From: Peromyscus leucopus
Taxonomy: Eukaryota; Chordata; Mammalia; Rodentia; Cricetidae
Assembly: GCF_004664715.2 (NCBI RefSeq)
Contig: NC_051068.1
Coordinates: 12,206,298 to 12,270,297 of the forward strand
Length of the DNA: 64,000 bases
Reading direction: 5' to 3'
In this document: positions 46,795-59,632 of the stretch, one piece after another
Layout of the letters: each line of letters opens with the position of its first letter
Numbering within the stretch: the first letter of the stretch is position 1
Translations under genes and position numbers: made by a program
Notes under the pieces: generated by a model
Databases searched by the model: none
The model's input: only the letters and a program-made list of their open reading frames with translations
What the model was told of the DNA's origin: nothing

Positions 46795-47470
46795 CATTTC
46801 TGTCATCAAATACTTGGCAAGACACAACTTAAGGAAGGAAGGGCTTATTTGGGCTCCTAGTTGGAAGGTAAAACTCACCCCAGCAGGGAAGTCATGGAGG
46901 CAAGACAGTAAGGAGCTGACCACACTGCATTCACAGTAAGAAGCAGACAGAATGAGCACCGGTACAAGCCCAGTCAGGGTGGATGTCACTGGTGCTAGCC
47001 AGTCAGGGTGGCTGTCACTGGTGCTAGCCAGTCAGGGTGGATGTCACTGGTACTAGCCAGTCAAGGTGGATGTCACTGGTGCTAGCCAGTCAGGGTGGAT
47101 GTCACTGGTGCTAGCCATTCAGGATGGATGTCAGTGGTACAAGCCCAGTCAGGATGGATGTCAGTGGTACAAGCCAGTCAGGATGGATGTCAGTGGTGCT
47201 AGCCAGTCAGGATGGATGTCAGTGGTACAAGCCCAGTCAGGATGGATGTCAGTGGTACAAGCCCAGTCAGGATGGATGTCAGTGGTACAAGCCCAGTCAG
47301 GGTGGATGTCACTGGTGCTAGCCCAGTCAGGAACTACCACCATGCAATGATACCAGAACAAGGTGTGTCTCTCCATTCCAACTCAGGCTAGGAACTCCTT
47401 CACATGTAGCATGTTCCATGGTGATTCTGGATCCATCAAGCTGAAAGTGAAGAAAAATTGCCATCACAAC
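46795..47470 (-). repeat. Family C-related repeat interrupted by a minisatellite
   Basis: It starts GACACAACTTAAGGAAGG with GGGCTTATTTGGGCTCC and ends CCATGGTGATTCTGGATCC then TTGCCATCACAA. The minisatellite lies between the two halves. Confidence 0.65.
46968..47331. repeat. 28-30 bp minisatellite, about 12.5 units
   Basis: The unit is GCCAGTCAGGRTGGATGTCA followed by STGGTRCWA. Two linked variants exist: AGGGTGG with CACTGGTGCTA (first five and last) and AGGATGG with CAGTGGTACAA (most of the middle). Units adjoin with no spacers. Open frames across it are artefacts. Confidence 0.95.
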
Positions 47471-48478
47471 CCTATCTGTTCCCCTCATGGGAAAGGATTC
47501 TATTCCTCTACTGGAACCCATCTGCACATCTGCAATGTCTGAAACCCCAGAAACCCCCTTTAAAATGAAAGTCTAAGCAATGAAGTGATTGAGCATCTCT
47601 GTTTAAGGGCTCCCCAAAACCATCTTTAAAAAGTTGGTGTTCAGCATGTTGCAGAGGAGGAGCAGAGGGCACGTGTGGGACACACTTGAACCAACCATTG
47701 AACAAAGGCTACAGTCGAGAGTGTCCAAGATTGAACCCTAGTTCCTCTATTTTCCCCCAGAGCCAAAATGTTGGCATCTGATTGCCACGCACCTTATCTA
47801 AGTATGCTCATACTCCACCCAGGGATCACACAGCAGTTATACCAACTTCATATTGTGGACGTAAACATTAGCTACCAATTCAGAAAGTGGAAACACTGCT
47901 TACCCCTCACTTCCTGTGTCCTGTTCCCAACCAACTGGGAAGAGTCACCATGCTGGAAACCTTTCTTTCTCCCAAGAAAGAAAAGATGGCTACAGACAAC
48001 AAGCGTGTTCTCTGTGATGTAACTTCCCACACTCAGAACAACAACAACAAACATTTAAATACACAAAAGTCTGATGTAATGGGGAAGGGGCTATGGTGTG
48101 GTTCAGAACACGCACACACCCATGCTCACACATGCACAGTGGGATAATTTGAGTTCTTCCTGACAGGGAGCACCTGCTTCCTGTCTGATGTCACTCTGTT
48201 CTTGACACTGTACAGGGGAGAGAGAAGCTTCTGGAACTGCCCATTCGCATCCATGAGTCATCATTGATTTCTATGACAAAGCACAGAATAAGGACACTCT
48301 GACGGTCAAAGAAAAAGTAGATGTCAATGTTTTCTCTGAAACCAGACCACTGATACATAGACACCAGTATCACTGATGGGAAACTAGTTTCAAGAGTAGC
48401 GGGAAAGCACAGCGCAGGGCAGGCATCATAACCTGTTCTTCCTACAGTACCACCTGATATGAGCTTAAAGAGGTGGGG
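47471..48478. other. Unique intergenic sequence
   Basis: No recognisable gene or repeat. Short ORFs on both strands look like chance. Confidence 0.45.
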
Positions 48479-48479
48479 A

Positions 48480-48695
48480 AGGAACCAGAAAGATGACTCA
48501 GTAGTTAAGAGTGCTTGTTGCTGTTCAAGGGAACCGGAGTTCAGTTCCTAGCACCTATGTTGAGCTGCTTACAACAACCTGTAACTCCAGCTGCAGCAAG
48601 TCTGGTGCCCTCTTCTGGCGCTTTGGATACCTGCATGCACATGCCCACACAGAGACATGTACACAAAAATAAAATAAATAAAATAAATCTTTTTT
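48480..48695 (+). repeat. B3 SINE
   Basis: AAGATGACTCAGTAGTTAAG, GGAGTTCAGTTCCTAGCACC, GTGCCCTCTTCTGGCGC and an AAATAAAATAAATC tail. Confidence 0.9.
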
Positions 48696-48782
48696 ATTAA
48701 AAATGTTTTTAGACAATTATTTTGACCATGTTTCCTCTCCCCTAATTCCTCCAAGATTCTTACTATGCCCACCTAACTGTAT

Positions 48783-48783
<1 letters not shown>

Positions 48784-48824
<41 letters not shown>
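48784..48824. repeat. (CT)n microsatellite
   Basis: About 40 bp of pure TC dinucleotide. Confidence 0.95.
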
Positions 48825-48827
<3 letters not shown>

Positions 48828-49739
48828 AAAAAGAAACAACAACAAAGTCCAATAAGACAAAAAATGTCAAAAAAACAAAAAGTTCACAAAAATACATTGA
48901 ACTCATTTATGTTAGCTAGCTAATCCTGGGCACATGACCTGCCCGGGAGTATGGTTGATGTACCCAGTGATGTTCCAATGGAGAAAACTGATTTTCCCTT
49001 TAACAGGGGGTATCAATTGCAAATAGCTTTAAAGAGAGAGGACTGCCTTGCCCAGTTCTGATTTTGGTGACCCTCAGAATTCCACAAGGACCTGACTCAC
49101 ACACATGTCATAACATAAGGCCTTTCACCTAAATAAATAAAGCATGCCACAAAAATCACACGATACAGATGTCACAATTTGTCGTGTGTGAAAGCTCTCA
49201 TGCAAGATTTTCCAAATGTCACTGTCAGCTCAAGATTGGGGGCGAGGGAAACAGGAAGAGAAGGAAATGGATGTTTTTATTTAATCTTAACTTTTAAAAA
49301 ATTGTGACTGTTGCGTCTGTATTGCAAGGCGGCCATCAGGCCTCTCCAGTGTGATGCTCTGTGCTCTCCAGAGAATGTTCTCTGTAGTTCATCGGAGTAG
49401 ATGAGGAAAGCATCAGAAAGCCTGACTTCACACACTCAGGATGTCATTGAACAAATGAGAGTCATGAGAGCCTGAAACGCCATACACTTAGGTCAGATGT
49501 TTCAAAAACAATGAAAGGTAAGAGAAGCCTGGTGACAGGTGATGTCAAAAGGACAGATGTGGAAAAACAGCTGGGCACTGAGCAAGCCTCTGAGCTCACC
49601 TGCACTGCAAGGCCTCCTTGCAGAGAGAGACTTATGCCATCGATGCCTGTCCATCATTATGTTTACTGGAAGACAAGCATAAATTGCAGAAACAAATTGC
49701 ATGTGTCATGATTTGATATAAAGCCTTTTTCTTTTTTTA

Positions 49740-49960
49740 AAAAGGATTTATTTTATTTTATTTGTGTGTGTGCGAGTGTCTGTGTGTGCAGGTGGCCATG
49801 AAAGCCTGAAGAATAAGTCAAATCCTCTGGAGCTAGAGTTATAGCTATAGAGTTATAGTTATAGAGTTATAGTAAGTCACCCAACTTGCGGAAAACGAAT
49901 ATGGTTCCTCTTGAAAAACAGCAAGCATTTTTAATGACTGAGCCATCTCTCTAGTCCGGA
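49740..49960 (-). repeat. B3-type SINE, antisense, with small internal tandem expansion
   Basis: AAAGGATTTATTTTATTTTA tail complement and GACTGAGCCATCTCTCTAG head complement. An AGTTATAG-type unit is repeated several times at about 49837-49872. Confidence 0.8.
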
Positions 49961-49969
49961 ATTTTCCTT

Positions 49970-50215
49970 TTATTTTTTTAAACACTTGCAAGTACATGCA
50001 TGTGCGTGTGCATGTGTGTGTGCATGTGTATGCATGTTTGTGGGCATGGGTGTACCTGTGTGCATGTCCTATGCACACGTGAGGGTGGAGCATATGTGCC
50101 ACAACTCATCTGTGGGGGTCAGAAGACAACTTGTTGGTCTTGCTTCTCTCCTTCCCCCAGGACTGAACTCAGATTGTCAGGCTGGTGGCAATCTTCACCA
50201 CAGAGCATCTTAGCA
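49970..50215 (-). repeat. B3-type SINE, antisense
   Basis: Degenerate TG-rich tail, GGGGGTCAGAAGACAAC and GGACTGAACTCAGATTGTC (B-box complement). Confidence 0.7.
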
Positions 50216-50523
50216 TCCCACAAACATGTGGAGAGATGTGATCTCTTCTTCCAAATTTTGTCCTTGTGAGGACTGCATCTCAGCTCCAGCCATGCCAGCA
50301 TGCCACAGAGGGCCAGTGTGAAAGGTAGAAAGAACACTAGGTACAGGGACCCTCACACCTCAGCTTACCCCTCCCAGCTAAGTGTATTCCCCCATGTTCA
50401 TCGTTTTCTCCCTTATGAAACCATGATGCCACAATTGCCTTTATTCCATAGCTCACATGGCTATAAATAAAATAAATGAAAGGACATGTGGAAATGTTTT
50501 ATATTCTGTCAACAGTGTCCCTC

Positions 50524-50550
50524 ATACACACACACACACACACACACACT
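50524..50550. repeat. (CA)n microsatellite
   Basis: Short pure CA run. Confidence 0.85.
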
Positions 50551-51477
50551 TCTCCATCCATATCCAGGGATTTAAGAGGCAATAAATCAATTAATGTTGC
50601 CAAATGTATAGACTCAGTTGCAAGCTCTTTCCTACAGTTCTGTCCTTCCCTCTGAGCACCTGAGCCTGGGTGGAATTCAAACACCTATGACTGAGTATCT
50701 TCTGCCAACCCAGGTATCTTTCTAAATCGGCGAAAACATGCATGCTCAGGTAGCTATGCCCTAGTTTTTCACTGGCCAAGCTCCAGACAGAAACAATTTA
50801 AGGGAGGCAGGATATATTTTGCTCATGATTTTGGAGGTTTCATTCCACTGTGATGTAAGAGTACCTATGGGAAATGGTAGTAGGGATTACTGTGATGGAG
50901 GAGTGTCTATATGAGTGGTAGTAGTAGTAGGGATGTAGTTAATATTTGCTGAGTTAAGTGAATATTAAGTGACCATCTACCATGTCAGGCATTGTTGCTG
51001 AGAATGCAGCAGTGACTAAGTCAACGGCTTCATTCCCCGAAGATGGAGACAGGGATAAACATCTGTGAGTTGAAGATCAACTGGGAGGGGTCAGGCAGCC
51101 AACAATGAGAACAGTCTCTGGTTTAGAGGTTATTATTAGTCCCAGGCTGTTTAACCATCACACAAGTGCTACACAGTAGTGACCCAAATTACCCCAGACT
51201 CTGAAGCTCTGACCCCTCTGATCCTCAGCAACGCAGGCTCTGTGCTCAGGTAGAGTGTGTGTAGTTCTGCGAGGTGACTCAGCTCAGGAGAGAGGACCAC
51301 ACAGTGTGAATCTCCAGAAGAGCTGGAAGCTACTTGTTCACACCCACTCAATCATGTGTCTGTGTGTGCCGTGTGATGATAACATAAGAGAAAAAAATCT
51401 GAGAAATGCATGTTCTTCAAATTCACCATGCTGTTCTGGTTTCCTTTCTGTTTCTGGAATAAAAAAAAAAATACTTT

Positions 51478-51805
51478 GAGAAAAAGCAACTTAAAGGAAG
51501 AAAGGATTTATTTGGCTTAAGCTTCTAGGTCACACTCCATCACAGATAGAATTCAGGGCAAGAACTCAAGTAAAACTTGAAGTAGAAACAAATGCTGCAT
51601 GTTGGCTTCCTCATAGACTCATGCTTAGCTAGCATTCTTATACATCCCAGATATACATGCCTAGGGAATAGCACCACCCACAATGGGCTGGGCCCTCTCA
51701 TATCAATTAACAATCAAAATCATTCTCCACAAGACAATTTGATCTGGGCAAAGCCCCAGTTAAGATTCCTTTCTCGGGAGACTCTAGACTGTGTCACGTT
51801 GACAC
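51478..51805 (-). repeat. Family C-related rodent dispersed repeat
   Basis: AGCAACTTAAAGGAAGAAAG, GATTTATTTGGCTTAAGC and, near the end, GACTCTAGACTGTGTCACG with TTGACAC. Confidence 0.65.
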
Positions 51806-54290
51806 AGAGAAAGAATGCCAAGGATCTACTAAGTGGAAGGAGCAAGTGCAGAAGATGTGTGCAAGAAGGCAGCCACTCTCTTTTTCCAGCAGCCTTTGCT
51901 GGTACCAATGGCTTGTGGGATAAGTGTCCACAGTAGCAGTGTTGGAGGCCACATGTGGGCTCAAAATAGCTTTCCAGTCCCTGAGACTGATCTGTCCACA
52001 ACCACAGATGAGGGTACAATCACCCAGTGACAGAGATTAACAGTGAGGCCTGGGATTGACAACCAACTGCCTGGAGGCAGCTCATTACACGGAACCCCTG
52101 CTGACACGAACAGGTAGCATTCTGAGTTTAAGACACACCAGGCATAGGGATTTGCCTCAAGTTCTTATGGTGCTTTTGCTGGAACCACCAAGGCCTTACA
52201 TGGTGCCTTCCCCAGTAAAATTTCACACCACATTGCTTCTGACCCAGGGCATCTCTTAATCGCAAACGAAGAGCAGCAATGAGCTGATGCTGTTCCAACC
52301 GAGTTCTGCACAGTCTAGCTTGATGCAACAGTGAAACACCTGCAGGATTCGGTGGCTGCACCAGCTAAGTGGCAGTGAGCATCCTGTGAGGCTGGACCAT
52401 TCCCCGGGATGCAGTGATGATTCTCTGGTAGAATCGTCAGGCTCCAGAATGGAGTGGTGGGAACGAGAGCAGCACCTCTGTCCCACCTGGAGTCACTCCC
52501 AGCCAAGCTTTTGTTTCTCTTGCTCATGGCCTCTCCTCCTCTCATTAGTTTCAAATGGGAAGATGATTTCATCAGAAGATGCTGCAGTTACTTTACTGAC
52601 CCGGAAGTCATGACTACCACCCAGTCACTCAGTCAATGGACAAAGAGGGAATTATCTTATTGACTGGCAAGTTGGATCTCCATTTTCAAGAATAAATTAA
52701 ATTACCACTACGCAATAAGTCTAAGAAATCATATGCTTAAAATACAAGAGGTACCTTGGGTTGTCTTCTAACAAAGAATACTGGAGTCCAGCTCCTTAAT
52801 AGCCTTTTCCCAGGGTCTGGGGAAGAATCTACAACCAGCTGAGGATCTAATCTCAGATGATATCAAATTAATCTACAGACATGAAACGCTTTGGTCCATT
52901 CACTTTACTCTTCTGAGTCAGTTCTCTCTCTACACAGCTTCTTTCTGCTCTCATACTTAGCTCCTTACTTGCCTGATATTTCCATCTTAATTCTCCATTC
53001 CTAGTTCTTTCCCATCTAGTTCTTTCTAACTAAATTCTTCTCCACCCTAGTTCCCCAATCTAGTCCCCCCACACACCATTCTCTGAGGTTTACAGTTATA
53101 TACCATGTAATCAGCAATGCCCTGGCCAAAGCAAGGTCACACAGCTTGAATTCTTTCAGAATCAAAAGGAGGGGTAATAAGTAAGATCCACACAAAGAGC
53201 AGTAATTGTCAGCTATTATTAGCAACTGAAAAAGGAAGTGACTAATGGGGACTGAATCAACTGAGGGCTAAATTCAGTTACAAGATCTAAAAAGGAATTT
53301 ATGTGCTCAAACTATATTCTTAGAAGTGGTTAGTTAAAATGTTGAGAGCCTGTAAGTTGCTAAGTCACAAGTGAAAATAAAACTGCCTTTTCTTCCTTTG
53401 GCACCAAAATCTGTCCAAGCTGTGCTGTCTTCTGGCAGGGCAGGGGTGGGGGGAAGTGTAGTTAGGTAACTAGGCAACCTGCATCACAGCTTGATGTACC
53501 TGGTGTGTAAAAACCCTCTGGTTCTGAGGTAATTGTTAAAGAGATCTAGAGCTAGAGATAACACTTGGAAGAAGGAGAGTTAGGCTTAATTCGCACATCT
53601 GCCTGGCCTGGGCGGTTTTCAGTGTAAATTTTATCTTCCCTCAGGAACTAACAGATAGTCTGGATGCTTATCTACCTGCAGTCTGCTTTTAGAAAGTCTG
53701 GGAAGTATCTCAGATAAGATACTTTTGTCCAGAGAAGGTCCTGGCCGGATGTTGCTAATGATGATAATTACGAAAAGGCCTGAAATTAGGGGTCTTGACT
53801 GGGACTGCTGTCAGCACAGTTGGGGGACGTTAGCCACATATTACAAAATGTGCAGGGAAATTGTGCTCAATAAATGATTCAACCACACTGTTAGAAGATC
53901 TTGGGGGGAAGGATCAAGTGGGGAAGCGGTAATAGCACACAAGAAATTCACTGCAGAAAACAGCTGATACATTCAAAAGCCAGTATTACCAAGACTCCTT
54001 GAGGCTTGCCTTGATCCTCTGGAAGAGCCCTGCTCTGCCAGATATTAGCTTTGCCATAGTCAGCTGCATTCCTGCTTCACATTTCTGTGGCTCACAGCAG
54101 TCTTCTGTTATTTATGCCCTTTGACTAAAATAAATTTAAAAAAAAAAAAGACAACTCAATTCAAACAGGAATTCTAATGCCTCAAATCCTTTATGAATAA
54201 ATAATTGGGGTATTCCATCAGGCCAAGTTACATGCTGAGGACAAAAGTGAATGTAATGAAGTGTGGGAGAAGGTAGATAAAACTATCAGC
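51806..54290. other. Intergenic, partly retroelement-like, unassigned
   Basis: 52050-52740 and 52800-53890 have a base composition and phrases (for example CAGTCACTCAGTCAATGGAC, TGTTGAGAGCCTG at 53341, AATAAATG near 53870) that vaguely recall endogenous-retrovirus-derived DNA. I found no intact frame and no paired LTRs. I cannot assign it. Confidence 0.25.
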
Positions 54291-54291
54291 C

Positions 54292-54399
54292 ACAGCTGAG
54301 CATGGTATTACACATCTGTATTCCCAGTACTAGGAAGGCTAGCCTCAACTACATGGCATGTTTAAGGCCAGCCTAGGATATACAAAACTCTGCTTCAAA

Positions 54400-54400
<1 letters not shown>
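54292..54400 (+). repeat. Diverged B1 SINE
   Basis: GAGCATGGTATTACACATC, GCCAGCCTAGGATATAC and ACTCTGCTTC. Confidence 0.6.
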
Positions 54401-54798
<398 letters not shown>

Positions 54799-55446
54799 TG
54801 AAAGAGAAAAACCAGCTATTACAATCTGCAGAAATGAGAAGTCTGATAGTTATGAGTTTTTCCTTGATTTGTTGTAAGTCTGTATACAATTTCAAGCAAA
54901 TATATTTATTTTCTTCCTTGTCTTATTTCCTTGTCATCTAACATAGTATGTACAATACTTAACTATATATTGCTGTACTTAAGTTATAGGCTTTCAAGGA
55001 CAATGGTGAATGTCACCAAGGAAAGAGAAGAGTGTATATGACCATTATCTGCAGGGTAGTTCCATTGTGTCTGTTAGAAGTATGACATTGGTGCTGTCTT
55101 TGGAAAGATTAAGAATGACTTAAGAACACTGAGCAAGTTCCAAGTTCATAGACTGTGACAACCAGTTTTGTATCAACTTATCTTAGCAACTTATATACTA
55201 TCAAATGCTAATGCAGGAGTCACCATCATATGTAATTGGTTGACTCTAAGAGACACCCCTATGTAATCTGAGTCACTTACCAGAATTCTACCAATTGTGT
55301 GACCTTCAGAGCAAAAATAAAGTTTATCTGAAGAAGAAACTCTGCATGCAGTCTGAGAGTTCCAATTCACCCTTCCTCACAGCCTTCCCTAGCAATGTGT
55401 AGATTAGATAGGTGACAGATACATGCATACATACATATGTAGTGCA

Positions 55447-55743
55447 AATTCTAATTTTTTCTTAATAATAAAAACCCAGAGTCAGATATCGGGGTAAATG
55501 CTGAAAGACCGGAGATGTAAAGGAGCAGCCAAATTCACCTCTACCTCCATGACTCCTTAGAACAAAAAGGGGGGCGAGCGCCTGTCTCCACCCACCTTAT
55601 ATTCCTCTCTATGTGCAGCCATATCACTTCCTGTCTCCTGTCTATACAGACCTCCAGACCTCTATGATTAACTAATGGCTAGCTGCACCCTCTGATCTTC
55701 AGGCAAGCTTTATTTGTTAGAGCACAAACAAAATATCACCACA
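55447..55743 (-). repeat. Family A dispersed repeat
   Basis: TTAATAATAAAAACCCAGAG, ATATCGGGGTAAATGCTG, and at the far end GCAAGCTTTATTTGTTAGAG with AATATCACCACA. Same family as the inverted-repeat element at 28721. Confidence 0.75.
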
Positions 55744-55774
55744 TACATACATACATACATACATACATACATAC

Positions 55775-55813
<39 letters not shown>

Positions 55814-55911
55814 GTAGGTAGATAGATGATAGAAAGGTTGATATATGGACAGACAGTAAATTATTGATATAGAAGGTAATAATATACATATATGCATACA
55901 TTCACTCAGAT

Positions 55912-55965
<54 letters not shown>

Positions 55966-56050
55966 AAATAATAATGGACAGATAAGAACAATAACATATA
56001 TAAGAGGTACAGACGGTAATGATGACAGATACACATATATTTATAAGAAG

Positions 56051-56095
<45 letters not shown>

Positions 56096-56115
56096 TAGAT
56101 CGGTAGATAGATAGA
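55741..56115. repeat. GATA/CATA microsatellite cluster
   Basis: (CATA)n at 55741-55773, then (GATA)n at about 55776-55830, 55911-55964 and 56050-56115, separated by diverged GATA-like sequence. It begins exactly at the end of the family A repeat. Confidence 0.95.
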
Positions 56116-56989
56116 CTTGCCTGCACATTGTTATCTGCAAAATGCATGAGAAATTGGTGTTGTACTTGTGGTATAGGCAATAAGGGACAAAGACACACAC
56201 TCCTACAAGTTCCTTTAGGAACTTGGAATTTTAAACTTTTGAATGAATTATCTATTCAAAGATTCTTTTTATTTATTTTATTTTTATACTAAAGCTATAT
56301 TATTTTTCTGGTTTTTTGTGAGGTGTTAGTTACATTTTCTGATGCTGGAATTTAATACCCAACAAAAGCAACATAAAGTGATTCTTTGGCAGACAGAAGG
56401 GCACAGTCTACCACGGCAGGGAAATTCAGGCACCAAGAGCTTGAGGCAGCTGCTTGGGCTCAGGCTGCAGTCAGGAAGCTGAAGGCAGGCTGCCCCTGCT
56501 CAGCTGCCCTTCAAGCTTCTCAACCTAGTACAAGATCTAAGGCCAGAAAGATCTACCTTTCTTCAGGGTAGGTCTTCCACCTCCATTAGCCAAACAAGAT
56601 AATGCCTCTCAGGCACAGGCAGAGGCTAACCTGATCTAAATGACCCCTCACAGGTGTGCCTAGGGATTTGCCTCCCCTACCCAGTTCCAGATCCTGCCAG
56701 GATGACAGTCAACACGGTCATATTTGCTTTTGTTTTGTTTTTACTTCATATACTTAGTTATTAACTTTGTTTCTTTATTGATTGGTGTTGCCAGAAGGTT
56801 TCTCCAGATTCGCCTGGCCCCAAGATCCCACAGTCACCATGATAAAAGATAAATTAGATATGAAACCTTAGACTTATAAATATAGGAGAGATAAAATATT
56901 TTCTTTAATTTTGCAAAATACAAAGACTAGATATCATAACTATAATTCTTACTCTATAACTATTCTACTATATATTATTTTACTATGCT
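56116..56989. other. Intergenic, no confident feature
   Basis: A short family C-like phrase is near 56395 (GGCAGACAGAAGGGCAC). Otherwise I see no gene or repeat that I can support. Confidence 0.4.
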
Positions 56990-57350
56990 TAAGTTAAAAT
57001 CTTTTTTGATTAGATAGAAAATGGGAAGTGCTAGGAGATATCTTTCTGTACACTATGAATAAATGTTGTTCCCATTGGTTAATAAATACGCTGTTTTGTC
57101 CTATGGCAAGGCAGCTTAGAGGCAGGCAGGAAAGCCAAGGATGGAGAAAGGCGGAGTCTAGGCAGACACCAGCACCAACAGGAGAAGCAAGATGTGAAAG
57201 CATCAGCCACGGCCACGTGGCAACTTATAGATGAATAGAAACGGGTTAAGTTATAAGAGCTAGCTAGCAAGAAGCCTACCATAGGTCATACAATTGATAA
57301 TTAATATTAAGCCTCTGAATAGTTATTTTATAAGTGGCTGAGGGACCATG
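56990..57350 (+). repeat. Family B dispersed repeat (LTR-like)
   Basis: CCCATTGGTTAATAAATACG, CAGCTTAGAGGCAGGCAGG, GTTAAGTTATAAGAGCTAGC. Opposite orientation to the copy at 19738. Confidence 0.65.
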
Positions 57351-57484
57351 GGATCAAGCAGGACCAGAGGAACATGGGATCACAGGGCCTGGAGGGGCCT
57401 GAAAAAACTTATGGCTACAGTGTGAAGAAATGCTTGGGGAATAAAAAAAATGTTTAAAGGAGAAATTTCTTTTTCTAAGATTTA

Positions 57485-57605
57485 TTTTAGCTGAGCAGTG
57501 GTGGCACATGCCTTTAATCCCAGCACTTACGAGTTCATGGCCAGCCTGGTCTACAGAGTGAGTTCTAGGACAGCCAGAGCTATTACATGACAAACCGTGT
57601 CTTGA
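57485..57605 (+). repeat. B1 SINE with internal deletion
   Basis: GAGCAGTGGTGGCACATGCC and CCTTTAATCCCAGCACTTA jump directly to GAGTTCATGGCCAGCC. The usual GGAGGCAGAGGCAGG segment is missing. Confidence 0.9.
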
Positions 57606-57894
57606 AAAAACATTTAAAAAACATTTATTATATTTTTAATTCCATGTATAGGTGTGTTTTTCTGTGTATGGTTATGTGGGCATGAATGCAAATGACCCAC
57701 CATTCCTCCATCCCAATACAGTACAAAATACTAACACTGCATGATTCTTGCTATAAGCAAAGGTGATAAAAATGAATTGTCGCTTTCTGTTTGTGTAAAT
57801 AGTGTGGTATAGCTTCTCTGGAGCGCAATTTCTGAATACCATCAACTGTTCAAGTGTGAATTCATGGATATGATTCTACTTCTAAAGATGCCCT

Positions 57895-58120
57895 TGAGTG
57901 GACCTGGGAAGATGTCTCAGAGGTTAAAAGTACTATTGCAGAAGACCAGAGTTTTGTTCCCAGAACCACATTAAGCATCCCAAAACCACCTGTATCACCA
58001 GCTCCTGGAGGCTCAACACCCTCTTCTAGCATCTATAGATGTCTGCATGTACCTACATGCTCATACAGAGACATACATACACATAAATAAAATATAAAAA
58101 TGTTTATATATATATATATG
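57895..58120 (+). repeat. B3 SINE
   Basis: GGGAAGATGTCTCAGAGG, AGTTTTGTTCCCAGAACC, CACCCTCTTCTAGCATC and a TA-rich tail. Confidence 0.85.
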
Positions 58121-58545
58121 CCAATTAGTGAAACAATTATACTCAGATATGTGGCAAAGGATCATGCATTGTGACAATGTTCAGAGTTGAAGAAGATGAA
58201 AGTCAAGGCCTACCACTGAGGAAGGGGATTATGACGCATATAAACCTTGATACTTACTGTGCAAATGCTAAAACATTGAAATAGACCCATGCATACAAAT
58301 ACTGTAAGAAATATCTTTACATAACACTTAAAGGCAAGTCAAATTTATAACATGTATAAAATGGATATACACACATATCCATGCCATGTGAATGTAGGAA
58401 TATAGGGGGTGTAGAAATGTGAGGGGGGAACCTGAAATACAAACATCAGTTAGCAGCATTTGCTTCTTAGAAAAAGACTAGAATGGGAAGCAAATTTCTC
58501 TTTATTGTTCTATGGCATCTGAATCTTAAGTTTTTAACTTATTAA

Positions 58546-58547
<2 letters not shown>

Positions 58548-58622
<75 letters not shown>
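58548..58622. repeat. (CT)n(GT)n microsatellite
   Basis: About 48 bp CT followed by about 26 bp GT. Confidence 0.95.
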
Positions 58623-58623
<1 letters not shown>

Positions 58624-58745
58624 ATGCAAACAGAAGTGGGACTATTTGAGGGAATGAAGGGGACCACAAGAAAGAAGCGAGGCATGAATTTAAGTGCAAT
58701 GGAGCATATGGATATCATAATGAAATCCATTATTTGTACGATAAT
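58623..58745 (+). repeat. Possible L1 3' fragment
   Basis: GGGACCACAAGAAAGAAGC and CATAATGAAATCCATTATTT resemble a rodent L1 3' end. Short and diverged. Confidence 0.35.
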
Positions 58746-59206
58746 GTTTCATTAATGAAAATACACACATAAGCATAACTTAGGGCTTAAGGAAACAACC
58801 TGAGGTCAGGTTCCCACAAGTCAATTATGCTACAGCTTTCACAGCAGCAGTTCTCCTTGCAGAAACAGAATACAACCATTCTAGGCTATGTAGACCATAT
58901 GCTCTCCGTCAGGGCAGCTCAGCTGGGCCACTGGAGTGTGAGGGCGGCCACAGGCAGTAGGTAAGTGTGTGAGTATAGCTGTGTCCTAACACATGTTATT
59001 TATAAGAACAGGCAACATCCTAATCTTGTCAGTGTCTTTTTCTGTTCTGTGGAATGCAGAGATTAGCAACAAGCTTTTGGACAACCTGATTCTTTTTTTC
59101 TCATTCATTTTATTGCTGTGGGAATCGACAATCAACAATCAATTGTTTTAAATGATATGCAAATGAAGGATTTATAATTAATTAATTCATTTGTGTTGTT
59201 GTAGAT

Positions 59207-59632
59207 CATTGTGCTAGTTAGTTTTTTGTGAATTTGTCACAAGCTAGAGTCATCTGGGAAGAGGAAACCTCAACTGAGAGAATGCCTCCATCAGATTCCC
59301 TGTAGCAAGTCCGTGGGCCATTTTTTCTTGATTATACTTCGTGTGGGAGAGCCCAGCCCCGAGAGGTGGTGTCACCCTGCACAGGTGGTCCTGGGTAGTA
59401 AAAGAAAGCAGATTGAGGGGAAATCCATGGAGAACAAAGCAGCAAGCGTGTTCCTCCAAGGTCTCTGCTTCAGTTCCTGTCCGTAGGTTCCTGACTTGAG
59501 TTCCTGTCCTGACTTCCCTTTATGATGGACTGTGAACAGGTATATAAGCCAAATAATCCCTCTCCTCTCCAAACTGCTCTTGGTCAGAACATTTGTCACA
59601 GCATAGAAAGCAGGAGGCTAGGACAGCCACCA
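59207..59632 (+). repeat. Family C dispersed rodent repeat
   Basis: CACAAGCTAGAGTCATCTGG, GAGTTCCTGTCCTGACTTCC and GATGGACTGTGAACAGG mirror the copy at 3262. Confidence 0.75.

Noticed and set aside
46968..47331. CRISPR-like array of regular 28-30 bp repeats
   Set aside because: Units are contiguous with no spacers, and the context is a rodent genome. It is a minisatellite.
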